This document shows positions 1 to 9,144 of a stretch of 64,000 nt of DNA, piece after piece. The position numbers and the translations under genes are program-made. The notes under the pieces were generated by a model. That model was not told the DNA's origin and made no database searches. It saw only the letters and a list, made by a program, of their open reading frames with translations. Origin of the DNA: Dyella tabacisoli (GTDB lineage: Bacteria; Pseudomonadota; Gammaproteobacteria; Xanthomonadales; Rhodanobacteraceae); assembly GCF_003350925.1 (NCBI RefSeq), contig NZ_KZ857175.1, forward strand, positions 248,001-312,000, written 5' to 3'. Positions within the stretch are counted from its first letter, which is position 1, and every line of letters begins with the position of its first letter.

Positions 1-627
1 GATGTTCAACAAGGCATCGGCATAGCGCTTGCCATAGTTGCCAAGGCGCACGCGGGCCTTACCTTCGAAGCGGTCGCTGGGCTCATTGGTAATGATGGAG
101 ATCGCGCCGGCGGCGGCGTTGCGGCCGAACAAGGTGCCTTGCGGACCCTTCAATACTTCGATGCGCTGAATATCGTTGAAGGCGAGCAAGGCGCCACCGG
201 AGCGCGCGGCATAAACACCGTTCACATACACGCCCACCGCCGATTCGGTGCCGATGCCGAAATCGCTGGTGGAGATGCCGCGCAGTTGATAGTTGGGCTG
301 GGTCGGCTGCGTGGCACTCACCACCAGGCCAGGAATGAAGATGTCGATCTTGCTCAGATCGGTGGCCGTATGGGTGTCCATTTGCTGGGCAGTGAGGATT
401 TGCAGCGGAATCGGTACGGCCTGCATTTCCTGACTGCGGCTTTGCGCGGTAACGGTGATATTGCCGAGCAGTTTGGCCTTGGCCGGGTCGGCGGCCTGGG
501 GCTTGTCAGTGTCCGTACTGCTCTGCGGGTCGGCGGCCCATGCGGCATGCGTACCGCACAGCAATACCGTGCTTCCCAGTAGCAGCCTGCGCAAACAGGT
601 GGTCAGCGGACGTTGACGAATGCTCAT
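1..627 (-). CDS. TonB-dependent receptor, N-terminal part (cut by window edge)
   Basis: Outer-membrane receptor expected to import a scarce ligand with TonB energy; the ligand cannot be told from this part. The ATG at 627 follows a GAGGGGAG ribosome site. Only 209 codons are inside the window. Visible are a signal peptide (about residues 1-32, cleavage after THAAWA), a TonB-box/plug start (ITVTAQSR, about 57-64), and plug motifs (QLRGIST, VYVNGVYAARSGG, then GPQGTLFGRNAAAGAISI at 161-178), which are typical of the FecA/CirA-like plug. The beta-barrel lies outside the window. It is the last of five genes on the minus strand, 78 bases after the diheme cytochrome gene, so it may be co-expressed with that gene and with the beta-helix lipoprotein. 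The family is certain; the substrate is unknown. Confidence 0.9.
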   Translation of the reverse strand, partial: MSIRQRPLTTCLRRLLLGSTVLLCGTHAAWAADPQSSTDTDKPQAADPAKAKLLGNITVTAQSRSQEMQAVPIPLQILTAQQMDTHTATDLSKIDIFIPGLVVSATQPTQPNYQLRGISTSDFGIGTESAVGVYVNGVYAARSGGALLAFNDIQRIEVLKGPQGTLFGRNAAAGAISIITNEPSDRFEGKARVRLGNYGKRYADALLNI

Positions 628-705
628 TCCGGTATCTCCCCTCAATCGTTGTCGTGACGCAATGCGATGAACTGTCTCCCCTGTCTGCAGGGAAGCGGCT
701 CGCTT

Positions 706-1902
706 TTAATGGATCGTGATGCAGCTCCCCGACTGCTCCGCGATCCAGGCTTTGATAAGTGCCACCCCTTCACGATGCACCGTGCTGCGGCCGATCTCCG
801 GCATCATTTCGCCGGGATCGGCCGATGCCATGCGATAGGGCAGGATCGAGTCGTCAGGCTTGCCCGGCACGATGTCGAAAAAGTGATCGCCGGTGCCGCG
901 ACCGGCGGCGACGGGTGGTTTGCAGACGCCTAGATGGCGATCCGCTGCTGCGCTTATGTCGAGCGTCAGCGCGGTTGTGTTTGCCGCACCTTTCGGGTTG
1001 TGGCAGTGGCCGCAATTGATGTCCAGGTAAGCGCGTGCACGTGCGTCGAGCGAGGCGTGGGTGTCCATCCAGTTGGCATTGCGCGGTGCCGAAGCCGGTG
1101 CTGGCGCGCCGCTGAGATAGCCCACCTTCATCAGATGTTCGAGCTGATTCTCGCTATCTTGGGCATAGCGGTAATCTCGGTTGAGATGACGTGCTTTCGG
1201 GCCGATGGGGTGGATTTTGCGGCTGATCCAATCTTGCGCATGGCAACTGGCGCACTGGCTTTCATCCGGCACGACGTAGTTGAAATCCTCACGTGTGCTG
1301 CCTGCGCCAACCAGGGTCAGCGGCAGCACCGCGCCGGTGCGCGCCAGGCTGGCCTCGGTTTGCGCATCGTTCCACACATAGGGCATGGCGGCCCAGCCAT
1401 CGCTACGGCGCACCAGGATGCGTGTCTCGACCAGGTGCACTTGCGCCAGATCCAGGCCTTCGCCGGCGAAGTCGTGCGAGCTGTCGTAGCTGCGTGCGAC
1501 ATCGCTTGGGTTGCCGTCCTTGCCGCCAACTTTTGGGTAGTAGAAAGTCTTGCTGATGATGGTGCCGACTGGAAAATCGAAGGTATCGACGGGGTCGTAT
1601 GTCGCCGACACGCCCTTGGGCATCCAGATCGTGCGCAGCTTATGCGCGTAGTCGGTGAACAAGGGCGTGTTGAGGTCATACGGCACCACGCCCTGGTTCA
1701 ACACCAGTTTGCCGTCGCGTGCTTCCACCACATGCCAGTCGCTGAGCTTGAGTGGTCGCCCATCGGCTTGGAACGCCACCGGCTGCATCTGATTGCTGCA
1801 TGCCGTCAGTAATAAAGCCGGCACCGCCAAGGCGAACATGATGAGTATGCGTAGCCACCGGTTTTTCGAAAACAAGGCCATCGAATCCACTTTCGTCAGC
1901 AT
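706..1902 (-). CDS. SO2930-family diheme c-type cytochrome lipoprotein
   Basis: Predicted periplasmic, membrane-anchored cytochrome with two covalent hemes. There are two CxxCH sites: CASCH at about residues 217-221 and CGHCH at about 297-301. The N-terminus is a lipoprotein signal (LLLTAC lipobox). I chose the start at 1902 because its ATG overlaps the TGA of the upstream beta-helix gene (TGATG), which suggests translational coupling; a second ATG at 1881 also leaves an intact signal peptide and cannot be excluded. A longer start at 2040 would lie deep in the upstream gene and is unlikely. This family regularly pairs with the beta-helix family next to it (the TIGR03805/TIGR03806 pair, as I recall it), and the pair's function has not been established. 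Electron transfer on an extracytoplasmic substrate is an inference. Confidence 0.85.
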   Translation of the reverse strand: MLTKVDSMALFSKNRWLRILIMFALAVPALLLTACSNQMQPVAFQADGRPLKLSDWHVVEARDGKLVLNQGVVPYDLNTPLFTDYAHKLRTIWMPKGVSATYDPVDTFDFPVGTIISKTFYYPKVGGKDGNPSDVARSYDSSHDFAGEGLDLAQVHLVETRILVRRSDGWAAMPYVWNDAQTEASLARTGAVLPLTLVGAGSTREDFNYVVPDESQCASCHAQDWISRKIHPIGPKARHLNRDYRYAQDSENQLEHLMKVGYLSGAPAPASAPRNANWMDTHASLDARARAYLDINCGHCHNPKGAANTTALTLDISAAADRHLGVCKPPVAAGRGTGDHFFDIVPGKPDDSILPYRMASADPGEMMPEIGRSTVHREGVALIKAWIAEQSGSCITIH

Positions 1903-3152
1903 CAGGTTTTCGGTGCCGGGTCCAGCACCACCGCCGGCAGCTTCGGCAGCGTGCATTGATAGGGCTTGGTGTCGGTGCTGGGGTTTTTGTAATCGTTGGG
2001 ACCATCGGCATTGAGCACGCCGCTGGCGCCTTCGATACAAATGCGGTCATTCGCCGGCGGCAGTCCGTTCACTAGCGACTTGGCGTCTGCATAGCCGTCC
2101 CACAACACATCGGGGAAGTGGCCATTGAGGCCGTACACCGCGGTTTTCAGCACTTTGAACTTCATGCCGTCAGGCACATCGCCGCCACCGCTGAAGCGGT
2201 TGCCGTAGACGTAAATGCCCTTCGGGTACGGGTTGTAGTCGGCTGCAACACCCTTGGCGTTGTAGTAATTGGTCGAGAAGTAACTGGAAATAATGACGTT
2301 GGTGGTTTGATGGTTGGCAATGTCGTTGTCGAAGATCTCCACTTTGTCGTTGGAGTTCACCACCACGCCCGAGCCGCGCGGCACGCTGGCTACCGCTGCG
2401 CCCTTGGCGGCGAAATTGTCAGTGTTGTTGTCGAACACCTTGTTCTTGAATACGCGCGTGGCATAACCGGCCTGCGACAGATTGGGCATGTTGAACACCA
2501 GAATGCCGCCGGTGTTCTTGGTCGCGGTGTTTTCGTAGACGTCGGCATTGATCGAGTTCTCGATCTCGATGCCGGCGACGTTGAATTCGGCGCGATTGCG
2601 GCGCACCACGATGTTGTGCGATTGACCGACATAAATGCCGGCGTCGGAAGCGCCGATGACGACCGAGTCTTCGATCAGCACATTCTGCGTTTTCACCGGG
2701 TACAGGCCGTAGGCGCCGTTGCTGGTCTGCGGGCCGCCGGTCCACTCCACTCGCACGCCGCGAATGGTGATGTTCTTGCCTTGATTGATCTTCAGCGAAT
2801 CGCCCTTGGTGTCTTCCAGGGCAAGGTTTTCGATAGTGAAGTCATTGGCATTGACGAGCAGCCCCTCGGGGCCGGACACCTGTCCCTTGAACGACAACAC
2901 GGTCTTGTCCATGCCGGCGCCACGGATCGTGACGCCATCGGTGCGCAGGCTTAAACCACGGTTGAGGGCGTAGTGGCCGGCGGGAATCTCGATCACGCTG
3001 CCTGGCTTGGCATCCAGCAGTTGCTGTTGCAGTTTGGCCTGGAAGGTCAGGTCGCTTTGGTTTTGCGCGACAGGCTGGCCTTTACCGCAACCGGTTAGCG
3101 TCGCCCCCACAGCAATCGTCCCCAACGCAACGCATAGTAATTTCTTGCGCAT
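1902..3152 (-). CDS. Parallel beta-helix repeat lipoprotein
   Basis: Secreted or outer-membrane lipoprotein that folds as a right-handed parallel beta-helix. The ATG at 3152 has a GGGGAGG ribosome site. An N-terminal signal ends in the lipobox TLTGC. The body holds successive helix turns with N-rich, V/I-rich repeats (for example TIENLALEDTKGD, VLIEDSVVIGASDAG, IVVRRNRAEFNVAGIEIENS). Such folds usually bind or cleave polysaccharide, but no polysaccharide lyase catalytic motif is evident. It is translationally coupled to the downstream diheme cytochrome gene by TGATG. The two families occur together in many genomes and are sometimes fused, so they probably act on one substrate; which one is unknown. 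Confidence 0.85.
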   Translation of the reverse strand: MRKKLLCVALGTIAVGATLTGCGKGQPVAQNQSDLTFQAKLQQQLLDAKPGSVIEIPAGHYALNRGLSLRTDGVTIRGAGMDKTVLSFKGQVSGPEGLLVNANDFTIENLALEDTKGDSLKINQGKNITIRGVRVEWTGGPQTSNGAYGLYPVKTQNVLIEDSVVIGASDAGIYVGQSHNIVVRRNRAEFNVAGIEIENSINADVYENTATKNTGGILVFNMPNLSQAGYATRVFKNKVFDNNTDNFAAKGAAVASVPRGSGVVVNSNDKVEIFDNDIANHQTTNVIISSYFSTNYYNAKGVAADYNPYPKGIYVYGNRFSGGGDVPDGMKFKVLKTAVYGLNGHFPDVLWDGYADAKSLVNGLPPANDRICIEGASGVLNADGPNDYKNPSTDTKPYQCTLPKLPAVVLDPAPKT

Positions 3153-3284
3153 GTGATTGAGCCTCCCCAGGCCTTGCGAATGCCGCGCGTCGGCGGCCAA
3201 GCCATCACTCTGGCTTAACTTATGTGGGCAGCGGGAGGGCGGCAGTAGCGCAAGAGGGGGGCAAAGCGGCCAACCTGGGTCCGA

Positions 3285-4388
3285 TTACCTTGGTAGAACG
3301 TGGTCTCGCACGGGCCTGGCTTCTCGGCGTGCGCTTTGCGGCGAGATGCCGGTCCAGCGTTTAAATGCCCGGCGGAATTCGCGCGGATCGCTGAAGCCGA
3401 GTTCGCTACCGATATCGGCAACACTGAGTTGCTGGGCGCGTAGCAGTTCAAAAGCTCGTTCTGCGCGCACGCGGTCATGGATCTCACGGAATACGCGCCC
3501 GCTTTCGGCGAGTTTGCGGCGTAAGGAGCGTTCGCTGAGATGGAGCGTGCGGGCTACTTCGATCAGTCGTGGATGCTCGCGCAGGCGGCTGCGCAATAGT
3601 CGTTCGACCGAGCCGACGATTTCACCGTCATGGCTGCGTGCGCTTAGCTGCTGAGTACACAACGCCGAGGCTTGGCGCGAGGTCAGGGGGTTGTAACTGG
3701 GTAGTGGATGGGCCAGCCAGCTCGCATCGACGAGGATGCGGTTGTACGGCGCGCCGAAGCGTACCTCGCATTGGAACAGCGCACTGTATTGCTCGGCATA
3801 AGGCGGTGCGGGATAGGTCAGCTCCATGCGGATCGGCGTCAATGACTGGCCGATCAATTCACGGGCGATCGCCAGCGAGCTGGAAAACAGCTCCTCGCAT
3901 AGAAACGGCAGCAGCTCGACTTCGCCAAAGCGCGGCCAGGTTTGCACCGCTACGCTGTGTTCGTCGATGACGGCGAAATCCACATCAAGCAGGCTGCCGC
4001 AGACGCGGTGGTTCTCAATGCCTACGCGCATGGCGTCGCCGAAGGTGCGCGAGGTCATCATTGCCAGGCCCAGCAGGCCAAAACTGCCGATGGTTTCGTT
4101 GCGGCCGATCGCCAACCCCAGGGCAGGTTCGCGCAAAGCATCGAGCGCGCGCAGGACCAAGGTGCGTGCTTGCCGATAAGAGACGCGCAAGGTGGGGTCG
4201 TTGAGTTGGGCGTGACTCAGCGAAAGTCCGCTGAACCACGAGTCGCAACAGATGCCGCGCGCACGCGCTCGTTCGATCAGGTGAACGGGGATATTCGGCG
4301 AGATGTCGGCCGCCAGATAGCGCGGATCGTGCTCATAGGGATGCGGCAGATGTCGAGCCGTTCTGCTGGCTGCCTGTGCCATGGACAT
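3285..4388 (-). CDS. AraC-family regulator with AraC-type ligand-sensing N-domain
   Basis: Transcriptional regulator. The C-terminal third carries the double helix-turn-helix of AraC/XylS proteins (LIEVARTLHLSERSLRRKL, then LSVADIGSELGFSDPREFRR and the FKRWTGISP signature). The N-terminal two thirds look like the PF12625-type sensing domain (NETIGSFGLLGLAMMTSRT region) found in OruR/FtrA-like regulators of small-molecule or lipid use. I chose the ATG at 4388 because GGGGGGTG lies just upstream; an ATG at 4424 has no ribosome site. It lies 132 bases upstream of the beta-helix/cytochrome/TonB genes on the same strand, so it is a candidate regulator of that group. The inducer is unknown. Confidence 0.85.
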   Translation of the reverse strand: MSMAQAASRTARHLPHPYEHDPRYLAADISPNIPVHLIERARARGICCDSWFSGLSLSHAQLNDPTLRVSYRQARTLVLRALDALREPALGLAIGRNETIGSFGLLGLAMMTSRTFGDAMRVGIENHRVCGSLLDVDFAVIDEHSVAVQTWPRFGEVELLPFLCEELFSSSLAIARELIGQSLTPIRMELTYPAPPYAEQYSALFQCEVRFGAPYNRILVDASWLAHPLPSYNPLTSRQASALCTQQLSARSHDGEIVGSVERLLRSRLREHPRLIEVARTLHLSERSLRRKLAESGRVFREIHDRVRAERAFELLRAQQLSVADIGSELGFSDPREFRRAFKRWTGISPQSARREARPVRDHVLPR

Positions 4389-4483
4389 GTCACCCCCCGA
4401 TACCGGCCCCCGCCAGTTGCGCATGTTCTAGCACGTGTGATGCCGAGGTGGTTGGCGCGGTGCACCACCCCGCTTACCCCTCC

Positions 4484-4517
4484 CCACCCCTCCCCCGTGC
4501 GCAGGGGGGAGGGGTGG
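4484..4517. repeat. Perfect 13-bp palindrome of CCTCCCC type between putA and the AraC gene
   Basis: The arm CCACCCCTCCCCC (4484-4496) is perfectly complementary to 4505-4517, with an 8-base loop. It lies just after the putA stop on the minus strand and could end or stabilise the putA message. There is no T-run on either side, so it is not a standard intrinsic terminator. It belongs to a class of similar palindromes seen several times in this window. Confidence 0.7.
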
Positions 4518-4532
4518 CAAAGCTGGGCAGAA

Positions 4533-7500
4533 TTACTCGCCGATGGTCAGCAACGAAGCGTTGCCGCCGGCGGCCGTGGTGTTGATGGTGAGTGTGCGCT
4601 CGCCGGCGAAACGCAGCAGGTAGTGCGGGCCGCCGGCTTTCGGGCCGGTGCCGGACAGGCCTTCACCGCCGAACGGCTGCACGCCGACCACCGCGCCGAT
4701 CTGATTGCGGTTGACGTAGCAGTTGCCGACGCGGGCACGGCTCTGGATGAACTCCACCGTGTCGTCGATGCGGCTATGGATGCCCAGCGTAAGGCCGTAA
4801 CCCGTGGCGTTGATCTCGTCGACCACCTTGGCCAACTCGCTGGCTTTCCAGCGGATCAGGTGCAGTACCGGGCCGAACACTTCGCGTTGCAGCACACCGA
4901 GCGAGGCGATCTCGTAGGCGCGCGGAGCGAAGAAGGTGCCGTGACCGGTGAGCGCCGGATCAAGCGCCACTTCGCCGATCTTCTTGGCTTCTTTGTCCAT
5001 GCGCGCGGCATGGTCGACCAGGAGTTTCTTGGCATCTTCGTCGATCACCGGGCCGACATCGGTCGAGAGCAGGCCGGGGTCGCCGACCTTCAGCTCGGCC
5101 ATGGCGCCGGTCAGCATGGCGGCTACCTTGTCGGCGATGTCTTCCTGCACGAACAGCACGCGTGCGGCGGAGCAACGCTGGCCGGCGGACTGGAAGGCCG
5201 AAGCGATCACGTCTTTGACGATTTGCTCGGGCAGCGCCGAGGAGTCGGCGATCATCGCGTTCTGGCCACCGGTTTCGGCGATCAGCGCGGCAATCGGCGC
5301 ATTACGCGCGGCCAGCGAGCGGTTGATGGCCCAGGCGGTGTCGGTAGAGCCGGTGAAGGCCACGCCGGCGATGCGCGGGTCGCGGGTCAGTGCGGCACCG
5401 ACGGTGGCGCCGTCGCCGGGCAGGTATTGCAGCACGTCGGCCGGCACCCCGGCGTCGTGCAGCAGCTTCACCGCGGCATAGCCGATCAGCGAGGTCTGCT
5501 CGGCCGGCTTGGCGATGACGGCATTGCCGGCGGCGAGCGCGGCACTGACCTGGCCAAGAAAGATCGCCAGCGGGAAATTCCACGGGCTGATGCAGACGAA
5601 CACGCCGCGACCGTTGAGAAATAGCTGGTTGCTTTCGCCGGTGGGGCCGGGCAACTGTTCTGGATGGCCAAACAGGCGGCGCGCCATGGTGGCGTAGTAG
5701 CGCAGAAAGTCGGCGGCCTCGCGGATCTCGGCGATCGCGTCGGGCACGCTCTTGCCGGCTTCGCGTACGCACAGCGCGATGAATTCGCCGCGACGGGCTT
5801 CGAGCTGTTCGGCGGCGTGTTCGAGGATCGCCGCACGACTGGCGGCGGGCAGGCGATCCCAGTTGTGGTGAGCGGCGACGGCATTGGCCAGCGCTTTATC
5901 CACGGTGCCGCTGTCGGCGGTGACGTAGCTGCCGACGACCTGGCGACGGTCGGCCGGGTTGGTCACCTGCACAGAGGCGCCGGTGCTGTTGGCGCCCGGC
6001 ACCAGCGGGCTGGCGCTCCATGGCCCGGACTTCGCGGCAACCGCCTCGGCGAGGGCTTTCAGTTCGTTATCGTTGGCAAAGTTGACGCCCATGGAATTTT
6101 TCCGAAGTTCACCGTAGAGATTCACCGGCAGCGGGATGCGCGGGTGCGGGATAGAGGCAAAAGCACGAACGGTTTCGCAGGGGTCGGCAACGAGTTCGCG
6201 CACCGGCACGCTCTCGTCCACCACCCGATTGACGAAGCTGGTGTTGGCGCCGTTTTCGAGCAGGCGGCGCACCAGATAGGGCAGTAGATCTTCGTGGCTG
6301 CCGACCGGAGCGTACACGCGGCAAGGCACGTTCAAATTCTTCGCACCGATCACTTCGGCATAGAGATCCGTACCCATGCCGTGCAGGCGCTGATACTCAT
6401 ATGGACGTCCCTGCGCCAGGTGATGTACCGCGGCGATGGTGTGCGCGTTATGCGTAGCGAACTGCGGATAGATCAATGCGCTACCGGCGTTGAACAGGCG
6501 GTTGGCGCAGGCCAGATAAGACACGTCGGTGTTCGGCTTGCGGGTATACACCGGGTAACCGGGCAGGCCGTTTTCTTGCGCGCGCTTGATCTCGGCGTCC
6601 CAATACGCGCCCTTCACCAGGCGCACATACCAGCGGCGGCCACTGGCGCGGGCGGTTTCGACCAGCCAGTCGATCACGAACGGCGTGCGCTTGGCGTAGG
6701 CCTGCACCACGATGCCCAGGCCGTTCCAGCCCTCCAGCGAAGGATGCGCGAACACATCGCCGAGGATGTCCAGCGACAGCTCCAGGCGATCGGCCTCCTC
6801 GGCGTCTACCGACAGCGCGATGCCGTACTTCATCGCCAGTTGCGACAGCTCCAGCAACTTTTCGGTGAGCTCGCGGCGTGCACGGGCGCGGTTGGCCACT
6901 TCGTAGCGCGGATGCAGCGCGGACAGCTTGACCGAGATCGACGGCGCGTCGGTGTGATTGGCGAACGGCCCGCGCGCGCCGATGGCGGCAATCGCGTTGC
7001 GGTAGTCCTGCTGATAGCGCTCAGCCGTTTCGCTGGTCAGCGCCGACTCGCCCAGCATGTCGTAGGAATAGCGATACATCGCGTATTCCTTCTTTGCACA
7101 GCGGTCCAGCGCCTCGTTGATGGTGCGACCCATCACGAATTGATGCCCCATGATGCGCATGGCCTGACGCACGGCTAGACGGATAGCCGGCTCACCGGCC
7201 CGGCCGACCAGCCGGCGCAAGGCGCTGGCAAAGTCGTGGCGGGTGTCTTCGGCCAGGTTGACCAGCTTGCCGGTCAGCATCAGGCCCCAGGTGGAGGCGT
7301 TGACGAACAGCGACTCGCTTTGGCCGAGGTGCTTTTTCCAGTCGGCGTCGCCGAGCTTGTCGCGAATCAGCTTATCGGCGGTGGCCGAATCGGGGATGCG
7401 CAGCAGCGCTTCGGCCACGCACATCAGCAGCACGCCTTCCTCGGAAGAAAGGTCGTACTGGCGCATGAACGATTCGACCGCGCTTTGATCCTTGGCGCGG

Positions 7501-7685
7501 GTGCGTACCCGGCTGACTAGGTCGGCCGCGAGGTCGATCACTTTTTCGCGTTCGGCAGGCGCCAGCGTGGCCTGCGTGAGCAGGTCGTTGACCGCTTCGG
7601 TTTCGTCGCGCAGCCAGGCCGCCGTAATGCGCGCACGGGCCGGCTCGGTGCCGGTGGGGAGTTCGGAGAAGATGATCTGGCTCAC
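4533..7685 (-). CDS. putA: Bifunctional proline dehydrogenase / L-glutamate-gamma-semialdehyde dehydrogenase
   Basis: Oxidises proline to glutamate in two linked steps: FAD-dependent proline dehydrogenase, then NAD-dependent glutamate semialdehyde dehydrogenase. At 1050 residues it is the shorter PutA form: it lacks the N-terminal ribbon-helix-helix DNA-binding domain of E. coli-type PutA (about 1320 residues), so it should not act as its own repressor. The PRODH barrel spans about residues 100-470 (SVDAEEADRLELSLDILG, RLVKGAYWDAEIKRAQ), and the ALDH part about 560-1040, with general base Glu804 (IAETGGQN) and catalytic Cys838 (GQRCSAAR). The start ATG at 7685 gives the expected MSQIIFSELP N-terminus. 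It is transcribed alone; the AraC gene downstream is separated by a palindrome. Confidence 0.97.
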   Translation of the reverse strand: MSQIIFSELPTGTEPARARITAAWLRDETEAVNDLLTQATLAPAEREKVIDLAADLVSRVRTRAKDQSAVESFMRQYDLSSEEGVLLMCVAEALLRIPDSATADKLIRDKLGDADWKKHLGQSESLFVNASTWGLMLTGKLVNLAEDTRHDFASALRRLVGRAGEPAIRLAVRQAMRIMGHQFVMGRTINEALDRCAKKEYAMYRYSYDMLGESALTSETAERYQQDYRNAIAAIGARGPFANHTDAPSISVKLSALHPRYEVANRARARRELTEKLLELSQLAMKYGIALSVDAEEADRLELSLDILGDVFAHPSLEGWNGLGIVVQAYAKRTPFVIDWLVETARASGRRWYVRLVKGAYWDAEIKRAQENGLPGYPVYTRKPNTDVSYLACANRLFNAGSALIYPQFATHNAHTIAAVHHLAQGRPYEYQRLHGMGTDLYAEVIGAKNLNVPCRVYAPVGSHEDLLPYLVRRLLENGANTSFVNRVVDESVPVRELVADPCETVRAFASIPHPRIPLPVNLYGELRKNSMGVNFANDNELKALAEAVAAKSGPWSASPLVPGANSTGASVQVTNPADRRQVVGSYVTADSGTVDKALANAVAAHHNWDRLPAASRAAILEHAAEQLEARRGEFIALCVREAGKSVPDAIAEIREAADFLRYYATMARRLFGHPEQLPGPTGESNQLFLNGRGVFVCISPWNFPLAIFLGQVSAALAAGNAVIAKPAEQTSLIGYAAVKLLHDAGVPADVLQYLPGDGATVGAALTRDPRIAGVAFTGSTDTAWAINRSLAARNAPIAALIAETGGQNAMIADSSALPEQIVKDVIASAFQSAGQRCSAARVLFVQEDIADKVAAMLTGAMAELKVGDPGLLSTDVGPVIDEDAKKLLVDHAARMDKEAKKIGEVALDPALTGHGTFFAPRAYEIASLGVLQREVFGPVLHLIRWKASELAKVVDEINATGYGLTLGIHSRIDDTVEFIQSRARVGNCYVNRNQIGAVVGVQPFGGEGLSGTGPKAGGPHYLLRFAGERTLTINTTAAGGNASLLTIGE

Positions 7686-7837
7686 AGCGGGGGAGTCATC
7701 CTGCGCAGGCGTGGGGTGAAGTGGGAGGTGAAGCGAAGCTGCCTAGTGTAATGTCGCCGGCGCGCCAAGCCATAGCAGGGGGTGTGGGTTGGTGCCCCGG
7801 ATCTTTCTCTCTCCAATGGAATAGGACTTCTACTCTT

Positions 7838-8875
7838 ATGCGTATTACCCATATAAAGCCGTTGTCGGCCGCGACACTGGCACTGGCCCTGACCGCCTTG
7901 CTCGCGGCTTGCTCGAATAAGGAAGCGCCCGCGCCGGCCGCGACTGCAGCCGGCACGACAGCCGCCGCTTCGGCCAAGGCGCCGGCCGCCGAGTCGGATG
8001 CGGATCAGGCCACATCGCAAAAACTGGGGCTGTACATCGAATGCTTTAATCGCCTGGACAGCTCCGCCCACGAAAGCTTCACCCGCTATGACGTCTGGGT
8101 GAAAGACATGAAGGTCGGCCCGGTCGGCAATGAGCCCATCGTCTACGGTCCCAGTCAGATCGACCCTGCCGCCATGGTGTCGTGCAAAAAGGATTTTGCG
8201 CAGGCAGCCAGCCAGGCGCCGGCCATGGCCGCGCTCGATGCCGATGGCAAGGTCTATTTCCAGACGCTCGATGCGCTGAATACCGTGGTGCAAGATGCGT
8301 TTACCTATTACGACCGTGGCAACTACAAGGACGATGCCTTTGCCAAGGGCAAGCAACTGCATCCGCAGTTGATGGAGCGCAAGCAGGCATTCGAGGCGGC
8401 CAGCGAGAAGTTCTCCGATGAGCTCGATGTGCAAAACGATCACATGCTTGAGGCCCGCATGCAGAAGCTGGAGAAGGAGCAGGGTCGGACCTTGCCCTAT
8501 CTGCAAATGGCCAGCATGTTCCGGGCCAAACAGCTAATCGGTGTGGTCCAGGCCGACACCTTCGATGCCGCCAAGGCAGCCGAGCGGCAGGATGCCTACG
8601 AAAAAAGCGCCGACGAGCTATTGGCTTATGCCACGGCACACAAAGATGAAGCCCCGATGTTCTGGAGTGGCTATGTCTCGGCGACGGAGACCTACCGCAA
8701 GGCGACCAAGGAGCGGATTCGCCGTATTCGCGACAACGTCGCTTATACCGAGGGCGACAAAATGATGCTCAAGCCAGGCTCCGACTGGATGGTCGAGGGT
8801 AGCCCCGGCAGCGCGACCAAGGCCTACAACGGTCTGGTCGAAGCGGGTAATTCACTGCATGGCATGCGGCATTAA
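7838..8875 (+). CDS. DUF3829 (YiiG-like) lipoprotein
   Basis: Predicted lipoprotein of unknown role. The start at 7838 (MRITHIKPL) gives a clean signal peptide ending in the lipobox LLAAC; the longer open frame from 7721 would put 39 residues in front of it and is unlikely. After an Ala-rich linker (residues about 30-55), the rest is mostly helical with a YxxxFN and TYYDRGNYKDD region typical of the DUF3829/YiiG family. It stands alone, divergent from putA and followed by an intrinsic terminator at 8914. No catalytic motif is visible. Confidence 0.8.
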   Translation: MRITHIKPLSAATLALALTALLAACSNKEAPAPAATAAGTTAAASAKAPAAESDADQATSQKLGLYIECFNRLDSSAHESFTRYDVWVKDMKVGPVGNEPIVYGPSQIDPAAMVSCKKDFAQAASQAPAMAALDADGKVYFQTLDALNTVVQDAFTYYDRGNYKDDAFAKGKQLHPQLMERKQAFEAASEKFSDELDVQNDHMLEARMQKLEKEQGRTLPYLQMASMFRAKQLIGVVQADTFDAAKAAERQDAYEKSADELLAYATAHKDEAPMFWSGYVSATETYRKATKERIRRIRDNVAYTEGDKMMLKPGSDWMVEGSPGSATKAYNGLVEAGNSLHGMRH

Positions 8876-8913
8876 TCACGGCCGGGGCGTGCCCCGCCGG
8901 TAAGTCGAAACAA

Positions 8914-8945
8914 AAGGGCGCACGAATGTGCGCCCTTCGCGTTTT
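8914..8945 (+). terminator. Intrinsic terminator after the DUF3829 lipoprotein gene
   Basis: A 10-bp perfect stem (AAGGGCGCAC / GTGCGCCCTT) with a GAAT loop is followed by CGCGTTTT. It lies 38 bases after the stop codon. Confidence 0.8.
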
Positions 8946-9144
8946 GGACAAAGTGTCGCACCCGCCAGCTTGGGCCGGCATCCTTGGATCGGGCGCCAGC
9001 TTCCGTCGTCCCGGCCATTTTTACCCCGATAGCGGCCAGATAACCGCGCTGTGAGCGAATGAATCACGTCAAGTGGGTGCGTCATTCTTGCCCGTTTGGC
9101 CGCTGCGGCCTATCATTCGCGCGTTCCAGGCACGCCGGATCCCC

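Noticed and set aside
3942-5624. 560-codon plus-strand frame over the AraC and putA region
   Set aside because: It crosses an intergenic palindrome and two real genes on the other strand; composition is that of a shadow.
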